From: Chitinophaga pinensis
GTDB taxonomy: Bacteria > Bacteroidota > Bacteroidia > NS11-12g > UBA9320
Length of the DNA: 8,990 bases
Reading direction: 5' to 3'
NCBI GenBank assembly: GCA_945890595.1
Contig: CAMDCQ010000085.1
Span: 1-8,990 of the forward strand
Shown one piece after another: positions 1 through 7,176 of this stretch (the stretch's first letter is position 1; every line of letters starts with the position of its first letter). A program made the position numbers and the translations under genes. A model generated the notes under the pieces. The model made no database searches, had not been told where the DNA came from, and was given only the letters and a program-made list of their open reading frames with translations.

Positions 1-208
1 ATCCATCCTTCAAAAGAGCCTTCTCCCTTCAAGGTGCTTATTTTGTCAAATATTTTTATAAAAGCATCTTGAAGTACATCTTCTGCTTCCATTCTGCTGT
101 TGCAATATCGTAAACTAACACCCATCATTTTAGGAGAAAATTTTTCATATAGTCGTTGTTGACAAAATACGTCGTTCCCAATACATCCTTTAATGAGATC
201 CTTTTCAT
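1..208 (-). CDS. ECF-type RNA polymerase sigma factor, N-terminal part (runs off the left edge)
   Basis: On the minus strand an ATG at 208 opens a frame that stays open for 69 codons to the window edge. The start is well fixed, because an in-frame TGA lies directly before this ATG. The protein begins MNEKDLIKGCIGNDVFCQQR and continues with the region-2 pattern of sigma-70 family ECF factors: LYEKFSPKMMGVSLRYC, then EAEDVLQDAFIKIFDKI, then the start of the linker (GEGSFEGW). The ExEDVLQDxFIKxF segment is the region 2.2 helix that contacts core polymerase. Region 4, the -35 binding part, lies outside the window. Such factors direct polymerase to a limited regulon, often under an anti-sigma factor, but neither target nor partner can be seen here. 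It is divergent from the Ldh-family gene. The family call is confident; the regulon is unknown. Confidence 0.9.
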
Positions 209-343
209 TCAATTGGTTAACTTTTGTAAATTGATTTTTTTTGTTCAATGGGTAGACTCCTTGCGATGCAAATATGTTGCATTCGTCCTGATATATTTTT
301 TATTCAAATCACTTTATTCTAAATTAGTTAATGTCAATGGTTA
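209..343. other. Divergent intergenic region between the sigma factor and the dehydrogenase
   Basis: These 135 bases separate two divergent genes, so both promoters should lie here. Near-matches to the Bacteroidetes -7 box TAnnTTTG are CATATTTG on the minus strand (276 to 269), about 60 bases before the sigma factor ATG, and TATATTTT on the plus strand (292-299), about 44 bases before the dehydrogenase start. Each has one mismatch and neither has a convincing -33 element at normal spacing, so they are weak candidates. A short dyad is listed separately. No RNA gene or coding signal was seen. Confidence 0.4.
266..282. repeat. 17-bp perfect inverted repeat, possible operator
   Basis: The arms ATGCAA (266-271) and TTGCAT (277-282) are exact reverse complements separated by ATATG. 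The size and symmetry resemble a dimeric regulator's operator. It overlaps the weak -7-like box for the sigma factor on the minus strand and lies about 60 bases before the dehydrogenase ATG, so a bound protein could affect either promoter. Six-base arms can arise by chance in AT-rich DNA, so the operator role is inference. Confidence 0.35.
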
Positions 344-1453
344 ATGGATGCTGAAAAAAAGATGCATTTTTGCGCCGAAATGCAACTATTTACTAAAGAT
401 CAGCTAAAGAAAATAGCTGTAAATGTTTTTATCGCGATGGGGTGTGATCAGCTTGATGCGGAAATGGCAGCAGATGTTTTGGTGAGTGCTGATATTAGGG
501 GAATTGATAGTCACGGGGTTTCTCGTCTTTCTGGATATGTTTCGCTTTGGGAAGCCGGCCGAATCAATATGTCACCCAAAGTAGAAATTATTCGTGAGCA
601 TAAGTCCACCTTTACCCTAGACGGGGATGGAGGTTTAGGTTTAATAGTTGCACCCAAGGCTATGAACATAGCTATTGAAAGAGCTAAAATATATGGTAGT
701 GGATGGGGTGCAATTAGCAATAGTAACCATTTTGGGATCGCAGGCTACCATGCAATGATGGCTCTCCCTCATGACATGATTGGAATGGCGATGACCAATG
801 CAACACCTTTTATACCGCCTACCCATAGCAAACAAGCGATGTTGGGTACAAATCCGATTGCATATGCCTTTCCTACCCTAAAACAAAAGCCTCTTGTAAT
901 AGATTTAGCAACCGCCTCCGTGGCCCGTGGTAAAATCGAGATTGCCAAGAGAGAAAATAAAGAAATACCGCTCGGATGGATGGTAGATAAGCATGGGAAT
1001 CCGAGTCAAAATATTGATGAATTACTAGACGGAGGAATGCTTACCCCCTTGGGTAGTTTGGAAGAATTAGGAAGTCACAAAGGATATGCCTTAGGAAGTT
1101 TAGTGGATATATTAACTGGTGTACTTTCGGGCGCTAACTATGGCAAATGGGTTCCTCCTTTTGTGCCTTTTCTACCTTTACTACCTGACTTGCCCGGTAA
1201 AGGATTAGGGCATTTTTTAGGTGCCATGGAAATTGAAGGCTTCAGACCTGCAGCAGATTTTAAGGCTAGCATGGATCATTGGATACAATCTTTTAAAAGC
1301 GCAGAGAGGATAGATGAGTCTCAAGAAGTTTTTGTGCCAGGAGAAAAAGAATTCTTAATGGAGGAAGAACGAATGATAACGGGTATTCCGCTAAACGACA
1401 AAGTTGTTCAGGATTTAGAGATGTTATGTAAGAAAATGGCAATTAGCTGGTAA
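344..1453 (+). CDS. Ldh-family (malate/L-lactate dehydrogenase type, LDH2) NAD(P)-dependent oxidoreductase
   Basis: This 369-residue protein has the features of the LDH2/MDH2 oxidoreductase family, which is unrelated to classical Rossmann-fold lactate dehydrogenases. Members interconvert 2-hydroxy (or imino) acids and 2-oxo acids with NAD(P)H; known substrates include malate, sulfolactate, ureidoglycolate, diketogulonate and piperideine-2-carboxylate. Visible family motifs are IRGIDSHGVSRL with His57, ISNSNHFGIAGY with His129, GTNPIAYAFP (168-177), the VIDLATASVARGK segment (185-197), SHKGYALGSLVDILTGVLSGA (244-264) and GAMEIEGFRP near 293-302. Length is normal for the family. The ATG at 344 gives the longest frame. 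ATGs at 362 (after an A-rich stretch) and at 380 (MQLFTKDQLKKIA) are credible alternatives, and the last fits the usual family N-terminus best. It has no co-directional partner close by, so the substrate cannot be assigned. Family is sure, substrate unknown. Confidence 0.9.
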   Translation: MDAEKKMHFCAEMQLFTKDQLKKIAVNVFIAMGCDQLDAEMAADVLVSADIRGIDSHGVSRLSGYVSLWEAGRINMSPKVEIIREHKSTFTLDGDGGLGLIVAPKAMNIAIERAKIYGSGWGAISNSNHFGIAGYHAMMALPHDMIGMAMTNATPFIPPTHSKQAMLGTNPIAYAFPTLKQKPLVIDLATASVARGKIEIAKRENKEIPLGWMVDKHGNPSQNIDELLDGGMLTPLGSLEELGSHKGYALGSLVDILTGVLSGANYGKWVPPFVPFLPLLPDLPGKGLGHFLGAMEIEGFRPAADFKASMDHWIQSFKSAERIDESQEVFVPGEKEFLMEEERMITGIPLNDKVVQDLEMLCKKMAISW

Positions 1454-1512
1454 TCTCTTATTTAGATACTTTTCAAGAAGTCACTTTTAGGACGGTAACT
1501 TGCATTAATGGA

Positions 1513-1520
1513 TATATTTG
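1513..1520 (+). promoter_or_regulatory. Exact Bacteroidetes -7 box (TATATTTG) before the secreted-protein operon
   Basis: TATATTTG matches the TAnnTTTG -7 consensus used by the Bacteroidetes primary sigma factor. It lies in the 73-base gap after the dehydrogenase. The -33 side is weak: a TTTTAGG near 1484-1490 is the nearest T-rich candidate, with somewhat long spacing. The box ends only six bases before the ATG at 1527, so transcription from it would give an almost leaderless mRNA unless translation starts at a later ATG (1563). Exact match seen; activity inferred. Confidence 0.5.
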
Positions 1521-1526
1521 TCCCCA

Positions 1527-3044
1527 ATGAATCAGTTAATTTTAAATCGCACAGCATCCCGTATGTTTTTGCTCTTATTATCCCTTTGGGCATCAGCGGG
1601 TGTGTCTCAGGCACAGGTAGAATTTGAAAAATCTCTTCCTTATGATTATTTTGGATCGCTAGAATCCACCAAGAATTTTCTTTTTACCATGGCTCCATTA
1701 AAGAAGACCTTTGATCAAAGTGAGCTGGTTATTATGTCTTTTGAGGGAGAAGAATTAAATCGTTTACAATTTCAGAATCGTACCAGACCAACCGTAACTA
1801 AATGTGGTATGATGGGGGAAAGTACTGTATTCCTAATGAGTACAGATGATTTTATCGTGATAGACGCTGACGGTAAAGAAACGTCAAGACACACACTTAC
1901 GTTTGAAGAAAAGATTAAAGGTTCGAAAACAATCATAAGCGATAACGGAATTACGGTTATACAAGAAGTGAAAATACCTAAAGTGGGTGCTGCGCTTAGA
2001 GTTACTCAATTTTCAACAACGTTTGAAGAACTTTGGAAGTTTGAAAAAATAACAGAAAAAGGTAAATATGGAATTGAACAAGCTGTTGTGAGTAAGAAAG
2101 GAGAACTAGCCGTGTTGTATAAAAAAGGGTTGAACGCAGACCTAGGCTTGTGCTTATTAAACTCCACTGGCCAAGAAAAGGCATTTGTAGATTTACCAAA
2201 AAAGACGGGTCAGTTTTCATCGTATTATTTTGAGTTTAAACAAAATGGAGATTTAGTATTGGTGTCAGATTATGGATCTACGAGTACAGAGATGTTCAAA
2301 GGAATTCCTTTGGGAATGAGCGTTATTACTCTAGATGGAGTAAATGGTGCTGTAAAAAGTGATGTGGTAGTTGACTTTCTTGAATTACAAATAAAATTAG
2401 GAGATAAAACAACGGATGATAAACCCATATACAACCAAATTGCTCCAGCATTACATTTGGTTGATTTAGTGCAAATTGAAGGTGTATCTTATTTGGTATG
2501 TGAGAGTTATTTGTCTCGAGATCGTAAACATAACGTGCCTTCTACTACTCCAGGTAATCCAGGAACAGACACCTACTACACGCAAATGGAATTACTTGAT
2601 TATTACCTACTTAATCTAGATAATCCGTTAGAAAATCAAAAAAGAATTTGGAAACAACCTAGAACTGTAGAGTTAGAACTTGGAAGTTTTGGGAATGCTA
2701 GCAGCGCTCGTACTAAAATGCAACAAAATAGACTCTTCAGTTATCAAGGGATATATAAGGGTAAATTAGTTTCAAGAGGGTATGGTCAGATGCACAATTA
2801 TTACACTCTTATCGATCTAAATACTGGGAAGGAAGAGCTGAACAAACGTACTTATTGGGGAACTCCAATTGGTATAGATTATAATGTCATGCCTCAACGT
2901 AAATCTTACAAAGTAGGATTTGGAAGCACTTTTATGGAAGAATATTTTGCAAAAGAAGGTATGCTGGCTGTAGAAGGATCCTTTACATTGTATCAATATG
3001 ATGCTGCTTTAAATTCATTAAATCTAGCAAAAATCAAATTTTAA
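1527..3044 (+). CDS. Secreted protein of unknown function, first of a tandem paralogous pair
   Basis: Family not recognised. From the ATG at 1527 the product is 505 residues; an in-frame TTG at 1518 would add three. The N-terminus has a basic stretch (NRTASR), a hydrophobic core (MFLLLLSLWASAGV) and a type I signal peptidase site at SQA-QVEF, so export is likely. There is no lipobox Cys. The mature part is rich in short alternating beta-strands with repeated turn motifs such as DADGKE, ISDNG, NGDLVLVSD and LDGVNG, which suggests a beta-propeller-like or repeated beta-sheet fold (inference). It aligns end to end with the next gene: NG-x-LV at residue 240 (249 in the partner) and CESY at 325 (330 in the partner), followed by a Y/F-rich strand and a turn before a last block resembling NYYTLIDLNTGKEE. 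It is 12 bases from that gene and probably co-transcribed. A Bacteroidota-specific DUF family is likely. Confidence 0.8.
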   Translation: MNQLILNRTASRMFLLLLSLWASAGVSQAQVEFEKSLPYDYFGSLESTKNFLFTMAPLKKTFDQSELVIMSFEGEELNRLQFQNRTRPTVTKCGMMGESTVFLMSTDDFIVIDADGKETSRHTLTFEEKIKGSKTIISDNGITVIQEVKIPKVGAALRVTQFSTTFEELWKFEKITEKGKYGIEQAVVSKKGELAVLYKKGLNADLGLCLLNSTGQEKAFVDLPKKTGQFSSYYFEFKQNGDLVLVSDYGSTSTEMFKGIPLGMSVITLDGVNGAVKSDVVVDFLELQIKLGDKTTDDKPIYNQIAPALHLVDLVQIEGVSYLVCESYLSRDRKHNVPSTTPGNPGTDTYYTQMELLDYYLLNLDNPLENQKRIWKQPRTVELELGSFGNASSARTKMQQNRLFSYQGIYKGKLVSRGYGQMHNYYTLIDLNTGKEELNKRTYWGTPIGIDYNVMPQRKSYKVGFGSTFMEEYFAKEGMLAVEGSFTLYQYDAALNSLNLAKIKF

Positions 3045-3056
3045 GATAACCACGTT

Positions 3057-4685
3057 ATGAAAAATAATTTACTTTTTTTAATCTGTTTGATGCTTGCATT
3101 TACTGTAAATGCACAAAAAGCTTCTCGTAAGCAATACATCAACCCGGCCCAAGTGGTGGGAGTTTATAATTTTGGTAAACATTCAGCAGCTATGGCTAAT
3201 GAAGGTGTACGGGGCATGGATCAAACACAGTTGTACTCGTTACATTTTTTGTCAGAGGGTATTTCTGATCAAGAAATAGCAGTTCCCAATGGAAGTAGCA
3301 TATTCGATGTGGAAACTTCTGCAACCAAAAGTGTGATCATTTTTAATGGTAGACAAGAGGTAACCTTGGTAACGGTTAGTCAAGGTAAATCGCCTGAATA
3401 TATTACCATAGAGACAGCACCTAACTTTAATTTTTATGGGATAAATAATGCGGCTATGGATCCAAATGGTAACCTAGTGCTAATTAGAGGGTTTGCAGAA
3501 AATGGTTTTGATGCCAATGGCCGGAGCACTGTAATCTCCCGTGGTATTGAATATATACATGTGCTAGCAGATGGAACGGTTACTCAAAAACGATTGGAGA
3601 AAATGGACGATAAAAAATCTTTTTCTTTGGTTAATATTTTTCCTACGACAGGCGGAATGGTTTATCTAATGGAACACAATTCTAGAAAAGAAAGTGCTTA
3701 TGAGTTAAAATTGGTAATGTGTGATTTATTCGGAAATCTTAAAGGAGAATATGCATTATCAGCGGATAAAACGTTTTTTCCATCTGACATTCTAAATGAT
3801 AATGGGAAACTAGTTGTGGCTGGATACTATCTAGATGGGACCATATATACGGCTAAAAAAACAGAAGGTTTATTCTTAACTATATTGGACCCTAATGGCA
3901 CAGTAAAGGCCACGAATACATTTGATTGGAGTGTGATGAAAACAAAGTTGAAAAATACGAAGCGAAGTGATTTTGTTTTTAGTGGGAAAATGAATGTAAT
4001 GGTAGAAAAAATAGCCATTACGGAAACTGGCTACGGAATCATTTGTGAGAGTTATTCGACTGGGAGCGGTATTACTGGAGCGGAGCTATTAATTGGCGGA
4101 AATTCTGGAAGAGAATTAGTGCTCACGGTTTATGACTTTGTCTTATTTGATACGGATGCTAACGGTAGTTTATTAAACGTGAACATACTAGAAAAAGAAG
4201 CATCTAATATTGAAATGGCCGGCTCGAGTAAAAATATGGGAATCGTTCAAATGGCAAGTTTGTTGAAGAAATTCAGTGTTTTACCATTCAGAGGTTACGA
4301 GAATGGGACTATTTCGTTTATTAGCTATAAGGCGAAAAAAGGATTTTATAGTACACTTAATACGAAAACAGGTGAGTTTTCTGAAGGGAAGTCTATAGAT
4401 CTTACCATTGTAAAAACAGAAACGGTAGATAAGGATGCAGAAGCTTTCATTGCGGGAAGTTCTGCCCTTAGCAAGTTAGACAGAATGAGTTCTAACCTCG
4501 ATAAGTTCGCGGACAAAACTGAAGATGCCATGAAAAAATTAGAATATGGTATCGAGAAGGTAGATGTGGTTTTTAGTCCTTATGCTAAATCAAATGAGGG
4601 TTTATTTATACTTTCTGATGGGAAGGTATTAAGCTACAAAATGGATCAAGAAGATTATAGTATTTACTACGACTTCTTAAATTAG
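3057..4685 (+). CDS. Secreted protein of unknown function, second of a tandem paralogous pair
   Basis: Family not recognised. The 542-residue product starts MKNNLLFLICLMLAFTVNAQ, a clear signal peptide with predicted cleavage NA-QKAS; no lipobox Cys is present. The body again consists of short beta-strands with turns such as AMDPNGNLV, LADGTV, LNDNGKLVV and LDPNGTVK, collinear with the preceding protein; the shared CESY motif is at 330-333. Unlike its neighbour it carries a charged, probably helical or coiled-coil segment at about 461-501 (AEAFIAGSSALSKLDRMSSN and the lysine-rich stretch after it) before a final strand block (VDVVFSPYAKSNEGLFILSDG). It starts 12 bases after its neighbour's stop and is followed 20 bases later by a strong terminator, so it is the last gene of a two-gene unit. 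Secretion is well supported. The propeller-like fold and a periplasmic or surface role are inference, and no enzymatic motif is evident. Confidence 0.8.
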   Translation: MKNNLLFLICLMLAFTVNAQKASRKQYINPAQVVGVYNFGKHSAAMANEGVRGMDQTQLYSLHFLSEGISDQEIAVPNGSSIFDVETSATKSVIIFNGRQEVTLVTVSQGKSPEYITIETAPNFNFYGINNAAMDPNGNLVLIRGFAENGFDANGRSTVISRGIEYIHVLADGTVTQKRLEKMDDKKSFSLVNIFPTTGGMVYLMEHNSRKESAYELKLVMCDLFGNLKGEYALSADKTFFPSDILNDNGKLVVAGYYLDGTIYTAKKTEGLFLTILDPNGTVKATNTFDWSVMKTKLKNTKRSDFVFSGKMNVMVEKIAITETGYGIICESYSTGSGITGAELLIGGNSGRELVLTVYDFVLFDTDANGSLLNVNILEKEASNIEMAGSSKNMGIVQMASLLKKFSVLPFRGYENGTISFISYKAKKGFYSTLNTKTGEFSEGKSIDLTIVKTETVDKDAEAFIAGSSALSKLDRMSSNLDKFADKTEDAMKKLEYGIEKVDVVFSPYAKSNEGLFILSDGKVLSYKMDQEDYSIYYDFLN

Positions 4686-4704
4686 GCTTCCATATTTTGC
4701 CTTC

Positions 4705-4758
4705 AAAAAAGGTCAAGTTGCGAAATTACATTGTATATCTGCAGCTTGACCTTTTTTT
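4705..4758 (+). terminator. Rho-independent terminator after the secreted-protein pair
   Basis: The arm AAAAAAGGTCAAGTTGC (4705-4721) pairs with GCAGCTTGACCTTTTTT (4741-4757) in a 17-bp stem whose only imperfection is one T-G position (a U-G wobble in RNA). The loop is 19 nt and the stem ends in seven Ts (4752-4758). It begins 20 bases after the stop codon of the preceding gene. The matching A- and T-tracts could let it work in both directions, but no minus-strand gene ends here. A 64-codon reading frame through this hairpin is not a credible gene. Confidence 0.9.
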
Positions 4759-4854
4759 ATTAAGGCATACTAAGCATGTTATTCTGGACTTTTTAGATCA
4801 TCTTAATTACGAGTTTCTTTGCTCTGTGTTTAGGCACTATACAAGTCTTTTACA

Positions 4855-4862
4855 TATATTCG
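4855..4862 (+). promoter_or_regulatory. Weak -7-like element before the M49 peptidase gene
   Basis: TATATTCG differs from TAnnTTTG at one position and lies 25 bases before the ATG at 4888, a usual distance. A TGTTTAGG around 4827-4834 is a loose -33 candidate. Because a strong terminator sits upstream at 4705-4758, the peptidase gene needs its own promoter in the 129 bases that follow, and this is the best candidate seen. The rest of that gap holds nothing else I can support. Confidence 0.3.
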
Positions 4863-4887
4863 CCTTTCAAAATTTAAAAATAAAAGC

Positions 4888-6963
4888 ATGAATAAAATAT
4901 TTTTAGTAACGGCATTGATTAGTTTTTCTAATCTCGTAATTGCCCAAGAATTACCACATGAGAGTCAAGAACGAGAGCGAAGACAAGAACAGCAAGCTCT
5001 GCCCAATCATATCGATCCTAATGTGTTTGCAGACCTCAAAGTATTAACATATGATGCTAGCTCCATAAATGAGTTGACTGTGAAGCAAAAAGAACTTGTT
5101 TATTATCTAAGTCAAGCAGCCTTAAGTGGTCGTGAGATTATTTATGCGCAAAACTATAAGCATAATATATTGATAAAAAGGACTTTAGAAGAGCTTTATG
5201 CAAAGTTTCAGGGTGATAAAGTAGGCGGAGAATGGATGCTTTTTGATACCTACGTGAAACGTTTTTGGTTCAGCAATGGTATTCACCACCACTATGCAGA
5301 AAAAAAGTTTGCACCTGAATTCCCGCAGGAATTTTTGAGACATATGATTAATGAAACTCCCAATCTAAACTTACCTAAAGAAAAAGGAGAAACGGATGAG
5401 CAATTCATCGAACGAATAATTCCAATTCTTTTTGATGAGAATTTAGACGCCAAAAAAGTAGTTAAAGATAAAGGAGTAGACAAAGTAGCTTTGTCTGCTA
5501 ATAATTACTACGGAGAAGGTGTTACTGAAGAAGAGGCCATAGCTCATTATGCTAAAATGGGTAAGCCAGGAGAGAAAACACCTGTTGAATATGGACTGAA
5601 CTCAAGACTAGTAAAGAAGAACGGTAAACTAGTAGATCTAGTTTATAAATCAGGAGGACTTTATGGTACGGCAATGGATCAAATGATATTTTGGCTGAAA
5701 AAAGCCAAAGACGTGGCAGAAAATCCTGCGCAAGCCAAACACATAGGGATGCTCATAGAGTATTTTAAAACGGGGGATCTTAAGCAATGGGATGCCACTA
5801 ATATCAATTGGGTGAATAGTACGGAAGGTGACATTGATTTTATATTAGGCTTTATTGAAGTGTATGGAGATGCAATAGGTTATAAAGGTGCTTTTGAAGG
5901 CGTAATACAAGTCAATGATAAAGAAGCTTCCAAAAGAATGGAAGTGCTAAGTAAAAACGCACAGTATTTTGAGGACAATAGCTCTATCATGCCAGAGCAC
6001 AAAAAAAAGAATGTGGTGGGCGTAAGTTACCGTGTAATAAATGCAGCGATGGAGTCTGGTGACGCAGCTCCTGCTACTCCAATAGGGGTTAACCTGCCCA
6101 ATAGTAATTGGATACGCAGTACACATGGTAGTAAATCCATAAGCTTAGGAAACATTGTTGAAGCATACGATGCTGCTGGAGGAAGTAGCTCACTTAATGA
6201 GTTTTATTATGATCAAGCGACACGTGATAGAATCGTAGCTCACGGAAAACTGGGAAGCAAAATGCATACTGCAATGCATGAGGTAATAGGGCATGCAAGT
6301 GGTACGATAAATGACGGGGTTGGAACTCCTAAAGAAACCCTTAAAAACTATAGCAACACACTAGAAGAGGCCCGTGCTGACCTTGTAGCACTTTATTATA
6401 TTTATGATTCTAAATTAGTAAAACTTGGTCTTATCCCTAGCTTAGAAGTAGGTATGACGGAGTTTGATACGTATATAGCCAACGGCATGATGCTTCAATT
6501 GAGCAGATTAGATTTAGGTGAAAATATAGAAGAAGATCATATGCGAAATCGTCAATTGAATGCTTCATGGGCATACGAAAAAGGATTAAAAGACAATGTG
6601 ATTGAGAAAAAAGTAATAGAAGGTAAAACGTACTTTGTGATAAATGACTACGCCAAGTTACGTGTTATCTTTGGTGATTTACTCAAAGAGATACAGCGAA
6701 TTAAATCAGAAGGTGACTATGCTGCAGCAGAAGCACTTGTTGAAGGATATGGGGTAAAAGTAGAACAAGAGTTACACCAAGAAGTGATCAAAAGATATGA
6801 GAGCTTAAAACTAGCTCCATATTCTGGTTTTGTGCAGCCTAAATTGGTTCCTCAGTTTGATGCTTCTGGAAAGTTCACAGACTTAAAAGTAGAAAAAGAA
6901 GGCTATGTAGAGCAAATGCTCAGATTTGGAAAGGAATATCCTTTTGTTCAAGTTGGAGAATAA
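4888..6963 (+). CDS. Dipeptidyl peptidase III family zinc metallopeptidase (M49), exported
   Basis: The 691-residue protein has the hallmark M49 motif HEVIGH (His464, Glu465, His469), followed by LEEARADLVALYY with the third zinc ligand in Glu493/Glu494. The roughly 30-residue gap between the two motifs fits bacterial DPP III, which is more compact here than the human enzyme. Other family blocks are VYGDAIGYKGAFEGVI near 325-340, LPNSNWIRSTHGSKSISLGN from 403, and GKLGSKMHTAMHEVIGH. DPP III removes dipeptides from the N-terminus of short peptides. The first 19 residues form a signal peptide (predicted cleavage IA-QELP) without lipobox Cys, followed by a charged linker (ERERRQEQQ), so it probably acts in the periplasm. 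Length is close to Bacteroidetes homologues. The ATG at 4888 is preceded by an A-rich leader. The gene is flanked by terminators at both ends and so is probably monocistronic. Catalytic residues are intact. Confidence 0.95.
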   Translation: MNKIFLVTALISFSNLVIAQELPHESQERERRQEQQALPNHIDPNVFADLKVLTYDASSINELTVKQKELVYYLSQAALSGREIIYAQNYKHNILIKRTLEELYAKFQGDKVGGEWMLFDTYVKRFWFSNGIHHHYAEKKFAPEFPQEFLRHMINETPNLNLPKEKGETDEQFIERIIPILFDENLDAKKVVKDKGVDKVALSANNYYGEGVTEEEAIAHYAKMGKPGEKTPVEYGLNSRLVKKNGKLVDLVYKSGGLYGTAMDQMIFWLKKAKDVAENPAQAKHIGMLIEYFKTGDLKQWDATNINWVNSTEGDIDFILGFIEVYGDAIGYKGAFEGVIQVNDKEASKRMEVLSKNAQYFEDNSSIMPEHKKKNVVGVSYRVINAAMESGDAAPATPIGVNLPNSNWIRSTHGSKSISLGNIVEAYDAAGGSSSLNEFYYDQATRDRIVAHGKLGSKMHTAMHEVIGHASGTINDGVGTPKETLKNYSNTLEEARADLVALYYIYDSKLVKLGLIPSLEVGMTEFDTYIANGMMLQLSRLDLGENIEEDHMRNRQLNASWAYEKGLKDNVIEKKVIEGKTYFVINDYAKLRVIFGDLLKEIQRIKSEGDYAAAEALVEGYGVKVEQELHQEVIKRYESLKLAPYSGFVQPKLVPQFDASGKFTDLKVEKEGYVEQMLRFGKEYPFVQVGE

Positions 6964-6974
6964 ATCTAAACTAT

Positions 6975-7029
6975 AAAAAAACAGAGGATTAGTCAAGAAC
7001 TAAAACCTCATTACTCCTCTGTTTTTTTT
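6975..7029 (+). terminator. Rho-independent terminator after the M49 peptidase gene
   Basis: AAAAAAACAGAGGA (6975-6988) pairs perfectly with TCCTCTGTTTTTTT (7015-7028) in a 14-bp stem, with eight Ts at 7022-7029. The 26-nt loop holds a nested hairpin, TTAGT (6989-6993) with ACTAA (6999-7003). It begins 12 bases after the peptidase stop codon. Only six bases separate the T-tract from the ATG of the next small ORF, so it may also influence expression of that ORF and ung. Confidence 0.9.
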
Positions 7030-7035
7030 ATATCT

Positions 7036-7176
7036 ATGAAAAATAAATTTATTAAAATACTAATACTTTTACTGTTTGTTGGAGGCTTCATTGGATCCGC
7101 AATATGGATGTTTAAAACCTATGTTAAACCCAATAGTCCATACAATACAGAGGTTAAGTTGAGAGGTCAAGAATAA
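7036..7176 (+). CDS. Small single-pass membrane protein, 46 residues, coupled to ung
   Basis: An ATG at 7036 opens a 46-codon frame ending in TAA at 7174-7176. The peptide begins MKNKFIKILILLLFVGGFIG, then SAIWMFKTYVKPNSPYNTEV, and ends KLRGQE. It has a basic N-terminus, one hydrophobic helix at about residues 6-25 and a short polar tail. No signal peptidase site or lipobox is obvious, so an anchored protein is likely. The last base of its stop is the first base of the ung ATG (TAATG), which implies translational coupling. The exact fit between the frame, its membrane-protein composition and the overlap argues for a real gene. It could also be a remnant of a larger membrane-anchored protein. 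No homologue or function is recognised. Confidence 0.7.
   Translation: MKNKFIKILILLLFVGGFIGSAIWMFKTYVKPNSPYNTEVKLRGQE

Noticed and set aside
156..344. 62-codon plus-strand frame left of the dehydrogenase
   Set aside because: It lies antisense to the sigma factor start and runs through the divergent promoter region; its hydrophobic, Phe-rich content reflects AT-rich DNA.
1454..1512. Terminator for the dehydrogenase gene
   Set aside because: I looked for a stem with a T-tract in this gap and found none, so read-through into the secreted-protein pair remains possible.
2002..2220. Minus-strand frames inside the secreted-protein and peptidase genes (also 3827-4018, 4346-4531 and 5292-5483)
   Set aside because: Each is antisense to a strong coding region, short and without family features.
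4697..4891. 64-codon plus-strand frame in the gap before the M49 peptidase
   Set aside because: It starts with a non-ATG codon, runs straight through the strong terminator hairpin and has no recognisable protein pattern.
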